From contig NC_089423.1 in the NCBI RefSeq assembly GCF_013426205.1, positions 4,216,001 to 4,280,000 on the forward strand: 64,000 nucleotides of DNA, written 5' to 3'. Position numbers and translations under genes: made by a program. Positions 23,144 through 35,730 of the stretch are shown here, piece after piece (position 1 is the stretch's first letter; each line of letters starts with the position of its first letter). The stretch is from Metarhizium brunneum (Eukaryota > Ascomycota > Sordariomycetes > Hypocreales > Clavicipitaceae). The notes beneath the pieces are model-generated. The model saw nothing but the letters and a program-made list of their open reading frames with translations, did not search any database and was not told the origin of the DNA.

Positions 23144-24101
23144 GCACTGAATACGCACCAGCATCCAAAAGATTCTGTGGCATCTACTACTTTCGTAATC
23201 CGGGCCAAAGACCACGGACGGAGTAGCATTGCAGGAGGAATTTCATTGAAAAAGGTTCGGGAAGCGACGGTAGACAGACAGGAGACCAGACATGCTGGAG
23301 GCAAAAAGGCTTTTTCCCAAGGGGCGCGTAAACGGGGCCCGAGTCTGCATTGAATTTCGGGCAAGAATGTGGAGAACAGCAGACTGGCCAATGGTGCATC
23401 ACGCTGACGCGGTTGAAGTATCTAAGTACCTATACTTATCATTACCTCAATAACGTCGCAATCTCCGCCTTCAACATGTATATCATCGTACATACACTGC
23501 ACTTTTATTAGGGTGTACGGAGCACAATGAACCACTTTCCCCTGCCCCTTCCACTAAGTCCTTCCAAGGTTTTTTGCCTTGCGCTTGAGTGTTCAAAGTG
23601 GACAGGGAAACGCCATTCTTGAGCAGTCTCATCCAGTCCACAGTGTCAGCCACCCGGTTGGTCGCCCGTCCGCCCACCCAGTCTCCCTCCCTATAATTGT
23701 TTGTCAAACTTGTCTCCTATACCTCCCTGACTCGGCTTTACCCTCACAATCCTTCCACTCTTCAACTCACGTTCAACGGAAGCATTACGCTGACCGTTCT
23801 CGCGAATTTGCAGAGGCCTTGCCTACTGATTTCTCTCGCTCTCCTTGCACAGCCTATCGCTCGTTGATGTTTTTGTATTCGCCTGTTTTCCACTTTCTCA
23901 CGCTCATTTGAACCGGTGGCGCCAGGAACAGCACTTGGACGCTCACTCAACGCTCGATTTCAACACGCGTATAACGTCCTCTTAGACTGTTGGGCAGGTC
24001 TCCTACCACCACATTGTCCATCTCACATCGATCGCCTCTTGCGTGCAATTTTCGAAGCGTCACATGGATTGTTTTGCGTAGATTAACCACTTCGGGCAAA
24101 A

Positions 24102-27100
24102 ATGTCGGGCTATCCAGGTGGTCACAACGACCATTATGATGATGGCTACGGCCATCACGGCGGCAACGCTCAAGGGAATGCGGACTCGTATTATCAGGAC
24201 GACCAGTACTATGACAACGGTTATGACGCCCGTGGCGGTCATGGCGGCCAAAATGGCGACGGGTATTATGATGAATCGTAAGACACTCGGACGACATGTT
24301 GGCAGCTTGCAGTTCTTACACTAACTATTCCCCTCCGACAGTGGCTACTACAATGCCGATCCGAATAACCCTTATCATCAAGATGGTGGCTACTACGATG
24401 GGCATGACCAGTATCAAGATGAATATTACAACGGCCAGGGTGGCTACTACGAGCAGGATTACAATCAAGGCTATGGGGGCCACGGCGGCCGCCATGGGTC
24501 TGAGGAGGATTCTGAGACATTCAGCGACTTCACAATGAGATCAGATATGGCTCGCGCTGCTGAAATGGACTATTACGGTCGCGGGGACGAACGTCATAAC
24601 AGCTATGGCGATGGCCAGCGGGGTTATCGACCTCCTTCCTCGCAAATTTCATATGGTGCAAATCGCTCATCTGGCGCATCGACTCCCAATTATGGAATGG
24701 ACTATGGCAATGTGCTTCCCGCTGGTCAACGCTCCCGGGAACCATATCCTGCCTGGACATCCGACGCTCAAATCCCATTGTCAAAGGAAGAAATTGAGGA
24801 CATCTTCTTGGATCTCACTGGCAAATTTGGTTTCCAGCGTGATAGCATGAGGAACATGTACGATCACCTTATGACTCTGCTTGACTCCCGTGCTTCTCGC
24901 ATGACGCCTAATCAAGCCTTGCTCTCCCTTCACGCGGATTATATCGGCGGCGATAATGCCAATTATCGCAAATGGTACTTTGCGGCTCACCTTGATTTAG
25001 ACGATGCGGTTGGCTTTGCCAACAGCTCAACAAAGGGCTTGCGCCGCAAGGCCAAGAATAAGAAGAAGAAGAAGAATGCCGAGGAAAACGTCAACGAAGC
25101 CGATGCCCTTCAAGATCTGGAAGGCGACGACAGCCTGGAAGCTGCTGAATTCCGCTGGAAGACTCGAATGAACCGCATGTCACAACATGATCGTGTCAGG
25201 CAAATTGCCCTGTACCTCCTTTGCTGGGGCGAAGCCAACCAAGTGCGATTCATGCCGGAGTGCTTGTGTTTCATCTTCAAGTGTGCAGATGACTACCTTA
25301 ATTCCCCTGCTTGTCAGGCCCTTGTTGAACCAGTGGATGAGTTCACTTATCTGAACAATATCATCACGCCACTCTATCAATATGTTCGCGACCAGGGATA
25401 TGAGATTCTTAATGGTGTTTACGTGCGCCGCGAACGTGATCACAAGCATATAATTGGATATGATGATTGCAATCAGCTGTTCTGGTATCCAGAAGGCATT
25501 GAGCGCGTCGTATTACAAGACAAAAGCAAACTGGTAGATGTGCCGCCGGCAGAGCGTTATATGAAGCTGAAAGAGATCAACTGGAAGAAATGCTTTTTTA
25601 AAACATACAAGGAGTCGAGATCCTGGTTTCACCTTCTCGTCAACTTCAACCGAATTTGGATCATTCATCTCACAATGTTTTGGTTTTATACAGCGCACAA
25701 CGCCCCGTCGCTTCTTGTGGGCAAGGATTATCAGCAGCAGCTGAATCAACAGCCGGCCGGATCCCGACACCTCGCTGCCGTCTCTATTGGCGGAGGCATA
25801 GCATCACTTATTCAAGTTCTGGCCACACTTGCTGAATGGGCATATGTCCCTCGCCGATGGGCTGGCGCACAGCATTTGACCAAGCGCCTACTTTTCTTGC
25901 TCCTCATCTTCGTCATCAATGTTGCCCCTGCGATCAAGGTTCTTTTCATGCCCACGAAGCTGAAACAATCAGGCGATGTGGATGTTGACTACATCATTGG
26001 TATTGTCAACTTCATTATCGCAGTGATCACCTTCTTGTTCTTCTCAGTCATGCCTCTGGGTGGTTTATTTGGTAGTTACCTGACAAAGAATTCGCGGCAA
26101 TATGTGGCAAGCCAAACGTTCACAGCCAGCTGGCCACGTCTGAAAGGAAATGACATGGCAATGTCCTTTGGCCTGTGGCTAACCGTGTTTGGAGCCAAGT
26201 TTGGAGAGTCATACGTATACCTGACACTCTCCTTTCGGGACGTCATCCGCTACTTGTCAATCTTCAAGCCCGTATGCATAGGTGACAGTATTCTGCAGAC
26301 GTACCTGTGCTCCAACCACACGTATATTCTGTTGGGTCTCATGGCGTTTACGGATTTGATCTTTTTCTTCCTGGACACATATCTCTTCTATGTTCTTTTG
26401 AACACGATCTTCTCCATTGCCCGATCCTTTTATATCGGCTCATCAATCTGGACACCTTGGAGAAATATCTTCTCTCGGTTGCCCAAGCGCATTTACTCTA
26501 AAGTTCTGGCAACGACGGATATGGAGATCAAGTATAAGCCGAAAGTGTTGATTTCACAAGTCTGGAACGCTATTGTCATTTCAATGTATCGTGAGCATCT
26601 GCTAGCGATAGATCATGTACAGAAATTGCTTTATCACCAGGTGCCTTCTGAACAGGAGGGTAAAAGGACGTTGCGAGCTCCTACGTTCTTCGTCTCGCAA
26701 GAAGATCATTCTTTCAAGACAGAGTTCTTCCCCAGCCAAAGCGAAGCCGAACGCCGAATCTCCTTCTTCGCGCAATCGCTATCTACTCCTATTCCCGAGC
26801 CACTTCCCGTTGACAATATGCCAACGTTTACAGTTATGATTCCCCACTATAGTGAGAAGATTCTTCTCTCTCTTCGCGAAATCATTCGCGAGGATGAGCC
26901 GTATTCACGCGTCACACTTTTGGAGTATCTCAAGCAGCTGCACCCTCATGAATGGGATTGTTTCGTGAAGGATACCAAGATTCTCGCAGACGAAACCGCG
27001 CAAATGAATGGTGACCCAGAAAAGGATGAAAAAGATACGGCCAAGAGCAAAATTGATGACCTCCCCTTTTACTGTATTGGGTTCAAATCATCCGCTCCTG

Positions 27101-30053
27101 AGTATACCCTGCGAACGCGCATCTGGGCCTCACTTCGCTCGCAGACGCTGTACCGTACCATTTCCGGTTTCATGAACTACAGTCGAGCCATTAAGCTGCT
27201 TTACCGAGTAGAGAACCCCGAAGTTGTGCAAATGTTTGGTGGAAACTCGGACAAGTTGGAACGAGAATTGGAGCGAATGGCTCGGCGGAAGTTCAAAATT
27301 GTCGTTTCAATGCAACGTTACTCAAAATTCAAGAAGGAAGAGATGGAGAATGCCGAATTCCTGCTTCGGGCTTACCCTGATCTTCAAATCGCGTACCTGG
27401 ACGAGGAACCCCCTTTGGCAGAAGGTGATGAGCCGAGACTTTACTCGGCTCTCATCGACGGCCATTCTGAGATTATGGAGAACGGCATGAGACGACCCAA
27501 GTTTAGAATTCAACTTTCAGGTAACCCTGTCTTGGGCGATGGAAAGTCTGACAACCAGAATCACTCCTTGATCTTTTATCGGGGTGAATATATCCAACTT
27601 ATCGATGCTAACCAAGACAATTATCTGGAAGAGTGCCTTAAAATTCGCAGTGTTCTTGCCGAATTTGAGGAAATGAAAACGGATAACACATCACCGTATA
27701 CACCCGGTGTCAAGAACGAGATCAGGACTCCAGTTGCCATTCTTGGCGCCAGAGAGTATATTTTTTCAGAAAATATTGGTATTCTTGGCGATGTAGCTGC
27801 TGGAAAGGAGCAAACATTTGGTACGCTTTTTGCGCGAACATTGGCGCAGATTGGAGGCAAGCTTCACTACGGCCATCCTGATTTTCTCAATGGCATCTTC
27901 ATGACCACCCGCGGTGGTGTGTCCAAAGCACAAAAGGGTTTGCACTTGAACGAAGATATCTTTGCTGGAATGAACGCTATACTTCGTGGCGGACGGATCA
28001 AACACTGCGAGTACTATCAGTGTGGCAAGGGCCGTGATCTTGGTTTCGGTTCCATTCTGAATTTCACAACAAAGATTGGAACCGGTATGGGCGAACAGAT
28101 GCTCTCGCGCGAGTACTACTATCTGGGAACACAACTGCCGTTGGACAGGTTTTTGTCCTTCTACTATGCCCATCCTGGGTTCCACGTCAACAACATGTTC
28201 ATCATGCTCTCCGTACAGCTATTCATGTTGTGCCTCGTCAACTTTGGTGCCTTGAGGCATGAGACAATCCCCTGCGACTACAACCCCGACAAACCCCCTA
28301 CAGACCCGTTGTACCCTACTGGTTGTGCCAACACAGACGCCGTGATGCAGTGGGTACAACGCAGTATCTTTTCCATCTTTTTTGTGTTCTTCCTATCCTT
28401 TGTTCCTTTAATTGTCCAGGAACTTACGGAACGTGGTGTTTGGCGTGCCTTGGTCCGCTTCTTGAAGCAGTTCTTTTCTCTGTCTCCATTTTTTGAAGTG
28501 TTTGTTTGCCAGATTTACGCGAACTCTGTGCAGCAGGACCTTTCGTTTGGTGGCGCTCGATATATTGGTACAGGGCGAGGGTTTGCTACTGCCCGCATCC
28601 CTTTCGGGGTACTCTATTCCCGTTTCGCTGGGCCCTCAATTTACTTCGGCGCCAGATTATTGATGATGTTGCTTTTTGCTACAGTGACTGCCTGGCAGGC
28701 AGCGTTGACATACTTCTGGATCACGCTCTTGGGCCTCACAATTTCTCCATTTTTGTACAATCCGCACCAATTCGCATGGAACGACTTTTTCATTGATTAT
28801 CGCGACTTCCTCCGCTGGCTCTCCAGAGGCAACTCAAGGAGTCATGGGCAATCTTGGATTGCCTTTTGCCGCCTTTCGCGTACAAGGATCACGGGGTATA
28901 AGCGCAAGGCCCTTGGTGAAGCATCGGCAAAGCTATCTGCTGACGTCCCACGTGCTGCTATCGCCAACATCTTCTTCACTGAAATCTTAACGCCTTTATT
29001 GCAAGTTGTCTGGACGTTGATACCATACTTATTTATCAATGCGCAGACTGGCGTTGAACAGTTCAATAATGAGGATATCAATAACGTGGATGACTATTTG
29101 AAACCTACTGCGAGTCTTATTCGAGTACTGGCTATTGCCTTAGCACCCATCGGTATTAATGCCGGTGTACTTGCAGCAATGTTTGGAATGGCTTGCTGTA
29201 TGGGTCCCTTATTGAGCATGTGCTGCAAGAAATTCGGCAGCGTGCTTGCAGCTATTGCACACGCCATGGCGGCCATTGTTATGCTCATCATGTTCGAAGG
29301 CATGTTTTTCTTGGAAGGCTTGAACTTTGCCCGAACACTGGCTGGGATGATAGCTGTGATTTCAATCCAGCGATTCATTTTCAAGCTGATCGTAGCGATT
29401 GCTCTAACCCGAGAGATGAAGACTGACCAGTCTAATATTGCATTTTGGACGGGCAAATGGTACTCCATGGGCTGGCACTCGTTGTCGCAACCAGGCCGCG
29501 AGTTCCTTTGCAAAATCACAGAACTCAGCATGTTTGCAGCCGACTTTATCCTAGGGCATTGGCTGCTTTTTATGATGCTGCCGGTTATTCTAGTTCCACA
29601 GGTGGACAAGCTTCACTCTATGATGCTCTTCTGGTTGAAACCAAGGTATGTTTTTTTCTCATTCTTAGCGATAACTTCTGTTGTTTAAGATCAAAGACCT
29701 AATTATATTGTAGTCAGCAAATTCGACCACCCATTTATTCTATGAAACAGTCTAAATTGCGTCGTCGAAGAGTAACTCGATACGCTATTCTCTACTTCGT
29801 TTTATTGGTCGTATTCGTTGGACTCATTGTTGGGCCGGTCGTCCTGAAAAAGGCGAATGTGTTGACACCCGACAACTTTAAGAAGTGGTACATCAGTCTT
29901 CAGCCTGGTAAAATGCGTCTCATGCAACCCAACTTCCTGAACAATAAGAACACACATCAAAGCTCGGAGACTGGCACAGCCAACCCAACCTACTCATACC
30001 CGTCCAACTACGGCCCTTCATCAGAGTCCGGTTCGGCACAGACGACATCCTAG
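24102..30053 (+). CDS. FKS1: 1,3-beta-glucan synthase catalytic subunit (GT48)
   Basis: Three exons, 24102-24277, 24342-29645 and 29714-30053, give 1939 aa. The first intron (64 nt) has a CTAAC branch. The second (68 nt) joins FWLKP to [10 protein letters not shown], the conserved C-terminal sequence. The enzyme polymerises UDP-glucose into wall glucan at the plasma membrane with Rho1. Residues 1-130 are Gly/Tyr/Asp/His-rich and disordered. The FKS1 domain 1 and the first membrane block follow, then the large cytosolic region (about 770-1330), and the second membrane block from about 1350. Echinocandin hot spot 1 reads YLTLSFRDV at 685-693, and hot spot 2 reads QWVQRSIF at 1395-1402. Both differ from the yeast sensitive consensus (FLxLSxRDP, DWVRRYTL). 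The C-terminal tail is Ser/Tyr-rich. It is the only GT48 gene in the window. Confidence 0.97.
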
Positions 30054-31024
30054 ATGAGCTGACTCTCCCGATTGTGTACAATAAGAAGCTGATCTGATAA
30101 TGACGCAAATCTGTGTCGAGATTTGTGGGCAGCGGAACACGCTAGTTGCGGCGACTCAAGGGCAGTGCGTTGTGATGTTAATGTCTTTTTTATTTTGCCC
30201 TGTACGTGTTCGTGTTAATAGAATGCATGGGGGACAACTGTCAGTGTGAAGGTATTGACTCAGTTTGCGTTTTTCTTTCCAGTTTCACGGAGGCAGATCA
30301 TTTACTGGTTGCTTTGTTTTAGCCGAGCTACAATTGTAAAGCTAAAAAAAATACGAAGATGAATGTTGCGATTTAGTTACCTAGACCTTGGGATAATGAG
30401 ATCAAGTGATTGATCGATTGTCAAGACATTTTCGCGTCATCATGACTCTCAACATGTGATTCTGACCCAAAAGACACAGCTGGACCTATTCATGCGCATC
30501 CTGCTCTTCTTGTTATATCTTGTACTTGAACATTCTTGATGTGTGGGCGAATGCTTGACAGTTGGTCTGCGTCACCATAGCCTGCAAGGCGAATTATCTT
30601 CATTGTGATTAAATATGGCCTATGATTAGTGGCGACTGATTCGCTGCTCTCACGGCCTCCGCCGAGGTGCTGGTTAGCCTCTCATTAAAACCAAGCATGA
30701 AATTCCAACGACGCGACAGGGCAACAGGAACTTCTAGAACCCCGGATCCCAGAGAACCAGACTCTTTGTATGCACTTGGTGGTTGATGGTCTCGCAAGGC
30801 CCCCCTCCCCCTACAAGGCAACCTAGTTGTGCAGGCCGCCGTCCCTGACACTGAACGTCTCGTTCAAATCTGGAACCCACTTTAATGATTTCCCCTGGGG
30901 CTCATCTCCTTCCACTTGAGCGGAGAGATTGTACTAAAATCATTATTGTATGTGTGTACCCGACCTCGCGTCTTCACACCTTACAGGACGTCATAACGTG
31001 GCAACATTATCAAAAGCTAGCTTC
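30054..31024. other. Intergenic region, FKS1 to LCB1
   Basis: About 970 bp containing the FKS1 3' flank and the LCB1 promoter. A GT-rich donor and CTTACAG acceptor around 30950-30985 could mark an intron in the LCB1 leader. No gene is supported. Confidence 0.45.
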
Positions 31025-32946
31025 ATGGAAATCGAAGCATTGCACAACCAGCTCAGCCGTGTGCTGCAGCAGACGACTTCAGCATTCCAAAAAGTGCCCG
31101 GCTCCGCTGTCCTTGTTCGGTACATTCGGTCAAGCTACCAGAATGACCCCGTGCGGTCCGCCATTGAACTGGTACTGATTCTATTCTTCATTCGCTATCT
31201 GCTGTCGCCGTCGTATTCGACCCATAAGCAAAATTTTGTCAAGCTCAGAGAAGATGTAAGTTTTTCTGGCCGTCTTCTCGGCATGCTTTTGCCCTTGATT
31301 GAATAGACCTCCAGGGTCGTAGTGACACCTGGGTTCGTCACTGACTTTGCAATCGCCTCCAGGAGATTGATGAATTGATTGATGATTGGGCCCCGGAGCC
31401 ACTTGTTGCCGAGCAGACAGTACTCGAAGAGGCCGAGAGCGACAAGCTCCCTATAATCGTTGGGTATGTCGTGGACCGTTGTTTACTGGTCGTCCGAGTC
31501 AAACTTGCCCGTTAGAATGCGGTCACATTTAGCAGAGCCACCTCCTTAACGCTACAGACATTCATGAACCTTGAAGGAACTACGGGATGGTCTGCTGACA
31601 CTACTTTTTTGTTATTCAGTCCGACAGGCCCAAAAGTCAAACTGTTAAACGGTCGAACGGTTACGAATCTAGCATCGTACAACTTTTACAACTTCAACGC
31701 AAATGAACAAATCAAGGAAAAGGCCATCCAGACCCTGCGAACTTACGGTGTCGGGCCTTGTGGCCCTCCGCAGTTCTATGGCACTCAGGATGTTCATGTC
31801 AAGGCCGAGGCTGATATTGCAAACTACCTTGGTACTGAAGGCTGCATTGTTTATGCACAATCGTTCTCTACTGTGTCGAGTGTCATCCCCGCCTTTTGCA
31901 AACGTGGCGACGTTATAATTGCCGATGAAGCCGTGAATTATTCGATTCGAAAAGGACTACAGGCTTCCCGAAGTAACATAAAATGGTTCAAGCACGGTCA
32001 GATGGATGACTTAGAGCGGGTTATGAAAGCGGTCGCTCTCGAGCAGGCGAAGGGAAAGAGGCTTACGCGGCGATTTATTGTCACAGAAGGCCTTTTCGAG
32101 ACGTGTGGAGATGTAACAGATCTTCCGAGTCTTGTGGAACTAAAAGAGAGATACAAATTTCGCATCATCCTTGATGAAACCTGGTCCTTTGGAGTCCTCG
32201 GGCGAACGGGCCGTGGCCTGACCGAATCCCAGAATGTCGACCCGCAACAGGTTGATATGATTGTTGGCTCTCTCTCTGGACCTTTGTGTGCTGGCGGCGG
32301 GTTCTGTGCTGGGGCCAAAGACGTTGTCGAACACCAGCGCATTACATCTTCCGCTTACACCTACTCGGCTGCCTTGCCAGCCATGCTAGCTATGACAGCG
32401 AGCGAGACGGTCAACCTTCTTCAATCTAATCCGGATATCCTCAGCCAATGTCGGGAGAATATCAAGGTCATGAAGTTGCAGTTAGACCCGCGCAGCGACT
32501 GGGTTGTCTGCACTAGTGCATTGGAAAATCCAATCATGTTACTCGTGCTGAAGCCAGAAGTTATCAAGGCCAAAAGGCTGAGTATTGAAGATCAAGAACG
32601 GATCTTCCTAGAATGTGCTGACGAGGTAAGACACGACCAGGCGATACTGTACAGAACAAGTTTTTGGGCAGAACAGTTAATGAACCCAAAACCAATTACT
32701 TCGCTCGTTCCATTCACTGACCCATTCGTCTAGTGCTTAACCAACGGAGTTCTTGTTGCCAGGCTAAAGACAAGGCCGTACGCGCATGCTATTAAAGCTC
32801 GAGACAGCTCGTGGGTTGCGCAACCTGCCTTGAAGATTTGCATCACGTCGGCACTTTCCAAGAAGGACATCGAAAAGTCGGGCGCAACGATACGACATGC
32901 CATCACCAAAATCATGACACGCAAGATAAGCGGCAAGACTGGCTAA
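31025..32946 (+). CDS. LCB1: Serine palmitoyltransferase subunit 1 (Lcb1)
   Basis: Four exons, 31025-31255, 31363-31463, 31620-32625 and 32734-32946, encode 516 aa. One N-terminal membrane helix lies at about residues 38-56 (SAIELVLILFFIRYLL). The alpha-oxoamine synthase fold follows. Conserved signatures are YGVGPCGPPQFYGT (its Cys matches the residue mutated in human SPTLC1 neuropathy), KGLQASRS, RRFIVTEGLFE and LDETWSFGVLGRTGRG. The catalytic PLP lysine of Lcb2 is absent, as expected for Lcb1: the corresponding region reads SLSGPLCAGGGFCAG. With Lcb2 in the ER it condenses serine and palmitoyl-CoA, the first step in sphingolipid synthesis. Intron 2 is long for this window (156 nt). It shares a membrane-lipid theme with nearby Gaa1, but there is no evidence of co-regulation. 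Confidence 0.95.
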
Positions 32947-34141
32947 TGGCGCGACTTACACTCAACCAATTGTTTCGAAACTACTTTTTTGGTCGGCCTG
33001 CAAGCTAGCTTACAAAGACAACAGCCAAATTTGCCAGGGCATGTATGAGTGATTAGCATGATGATATGCATTTCGCCAACTTTCTTTCGTTGCACTGAAA
33101 CGCGAAGGCGTTGGACCAGTAAACATAAGGGTTGGACTACGATGGTTAATGCTGGTCTAAAATTATGTCCCATGATGTAACTAATACTAATTGACAGAGA
33201 ATATATAACTAATAGAGAAGTCTGATAACCTTGTATTTCTTATTTGCTAATGTACTGAGTTTGCTCTTATTTTCGTCATCAGGACATGTCTGCTCGTAAG
33301 TGCACTAACAGTGTGCAGCGGTGTCCGGATTCGGCGAATAGAAGAATGTTTAGTCGGCTGGAGACAGTACTTATGTATCCATGGATATCTTGGCTTGGCT
33401 TGATAAATGAATCATGCACGAGACCATTCTTTTAACAAGCTCTTGCTCTACTATTCGATATCGTCTTACACGAAGCATAGGAGCCAATCGTGGATCAGGA
33501 AGTGCAATTTGACTAAACAAACAGTATATGAAGATGAGTAAATACATTTAGAACTATGTACAGCTTCCTCAAGCTTGTATAATAAAATACGGGTATGTCG
33601 AGCCGCAGCGCCGCATAGTGGTGAAGACAGTCATACCACAGGCTAAATCCATGTCTGCAATACTGCATCTGATCAACAGCTTGGTCGACAATTGACACAT
33701 GAGCGTTTTTCTATTAGCATATCCTGTCCAACAAGTCCAAAAGTATGCTGATAAGAAGCCCCTAAGCCACGAAGCTGTTGTCGGGGACAGGCATTATCAG
33801 TGATGTACAGTCCGTGAACGGCGTCGAGCGTAATGTCTAATTTCTTTAACTTAAGTATTGCGTGGAGCGCTTGCGAAACATGATGAACGAGGCTGAGGAT
33901 CCTTCTTCATGCTCCGCTAAAGTCAACATATTGCTGATGTTAAAGGACGTGCCAGAGCCTGCTTAATCCGACGTGCCAATACAAGGACTATTTTGCACAG
34001 AAACCAGTGTCCGTAACTCCATATTAGATGCATAACCCTCATCTCGCTGGCTTGTGCCCATTTCTCGCACGCAAATGTTGTACAGTAATTATCTCATCAG
34101 GGTCCATATAGTTCAATACCTCGAGCAAGCCCGGCGGGCTG
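32947..34141. other. Convergent intergenic region, LCB1 / Rbd2
   Basis: About 1.2 kb between two gene ends, AT-richer than its neighbours. Short open frames are present on both strands, none with a recognisable domain. It is longer than the other convergent gaps here, so a short non-coding or orphan gene cannot be excluded. Confidence 0.45.
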
Positions 34142-35185
34142 TCATGGACCAAGTCGCTGTGTACTTCCAAGTAACTCTGTTGCATTGCTGCCTCCTGATC
34201 GCGTCGTTGATGGCAAGACGCCAAAACGACCGTATGTTTTTTGATCAACGCTTACATAGTGCGGGAGAACAGCCAGTAAATTAAGCCGCGTTTCTATCCA
34301 TCGCAACGCCCATTCTGGGGGGGCAATAAATTTGAGGTACCCAATACCGCCTGTGAAAAAGTAGACATCGTCAGCCAATCATGATCCCCAACTCGCAGGA
34401 TCTTAGTTGTCATACATATATAGCCTACAGCCACGCCACACAAGTGTCCCAAGAGGCTAGTATTAGGTATCAAGACGGCCACAACGAATATCATGAGTAG
34501 TGGCGTCGTCCATGTTGGGATATGATATGTACCAATTACCAAGTGTGGATTGGAACGGTATGTTCGAATGGCTTCCATGCCGAGAAGCAAGAATACCCAT
34601 ATACTTTTGGGCTCTTGTTAGACTCTTCCTGCTTGCACACACTGTTTGTCAGGGCTGTTCTCACCTTGCTCCCATAACAGCATTGTTTGCTCTCAAAATT
34701 CCCACTTCGATGACAACATACAGCAGAGCCGGGACTGTAGTTAAAGCTGCGAGGCGTCAGATAGCACCATAGCTTTGCCAAATGGCAGAGGAAAGGGTAT
34801 TCTTACGTCCAAAAAACAAAGCTAAGCTAGTGAGCGTCCCGTATTCGTTTTCGAATCGTTCCATTAAAGGGGTCAGCGCGACGACATTCAGGACCGCGTG
34901 GATAACATTCAAGTGAATCAGTGGAAAAGTGGACAATCGGTACGCTATGCAAAGTGTTAGGCTCGGCTTCGGGCGCAAATGGCCAACATTCTCAAGGAGA
35001 AATTTACCTGTTGCGAAAGTGACTTTGTCTGGTATTAATGCGCCCCATTGATGCAGGTCCCATAGCGATGGAATACTAAGTATCCAGAATACAAGTATGG
35101 CTATTATGATCGCTCGAGTAAATAAAGGGAGTCGGAAAATGTACGACCGAGCACGCAAGGTGCTGAAGCCTCGTATCGCGGGCAT
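34142..35185 (-). CDS. rbd2: Rhomboid-type intramembrane serine protease (Rbd2 family)
   Basis: Five minus-strand exons, 35185-35008, 34944-34807, 34746-34665, 34603-34416 and 34350-34142, give 264 aa. Every join keeps frame and restores the family sequence (for example FATAYRLSTFP and GALIPDK). About six hydrophobic segments are present. The catalytic serine is Ser133 in GASIWVF, created exactly at the exon 3/4 junction; the partner histidine is His186 in LGHLCG. In fungi such rhomboids act in the Golgi, and in fission yeast and Aspergillus Rbd2 takes part in SREBP activation under low oxygen. That role is family knowledge. Intron 1 is 63 nt and contains no stop, so its retention would add 21 residues. 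Exon 4/5 joining is the least certain splice. It is divergent from Gaa1. Confidence 0.88.
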
Positions 35186-35730
35186 CGCCACGGTCCCAAA
35201 ATGATCTAGTACTGAGGATCGACGGTGTCAACAGCGGAGGGAATAGTCCTTAAGGGATACTGTCTGCAATTGCAGAGCAAAACAAGTCGAAGGTGAAGCA
35301 CGAGGATACAGACGCGCAATAGTTTATCGTTCAACGTCTTGCCATGTCTCGGAATTGAGATTCAAAACCGTTGCTCATATTGGAGTACATGGAGCAATGC
35401 TATTCCGATCCGGGCAGGTAAGGGTCACGTTGTTTCTGATGATGGTCGCTTGGCTGTTTTCTTCTGGAAAGGAGATGATGACACAGGGCAGGCGAATAGT
35501 GGCCCACTTAGCGAACCCCGGTATATGCAACCACATGCACCTACGTATCTACTATATTCCCCAACGTACCTAGCAAGGTGCCCAGCCGATGTCGCGTCTG
35601 ATCTTACCAACCGACATAACCACTGACCGCGATTGCAGCACATGCAACAGGCCCTACGGCCGACTTGTTGCCAGTACCAAGAACAATAGCTACCTATACC
35701 TAAGCTAGTCTTGTCGCACAGTCCACCGGC
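35186..35730. other. Divergent promoter, Rbd2 / Gaa1
   Basis: A 545-bp bidirectional promoter. It holds scattered TACCTA-type words at 35540-35580 and 35690-35705. No gene is seen. Confidence 0.5.

Larger units (their letters stand above)
20758..24101. other. Long gene-free region between GCNA-like and FKS1
   Basis: This 3.3-kb divergent region is the largest gap in the window. It is packed with TACGGAGTAC-type sites (about 21100, 21268-21285, 21521-21537, 22263-22280, 23005-23017) and CTTAAG/GGTACC-type sites (21120-21150, 21527-21586, 21692, 22015, 23112-23143, 23420). It also has a GGCCA tandem run and a 19-A tract. The final 500 bp are CT-rich and form the likely FKS1 leader. No open frame here has a recognisable domain. 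An undetected non-coding RNA is possible but nothing in the sequence shows one. Confidence 0.5.
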
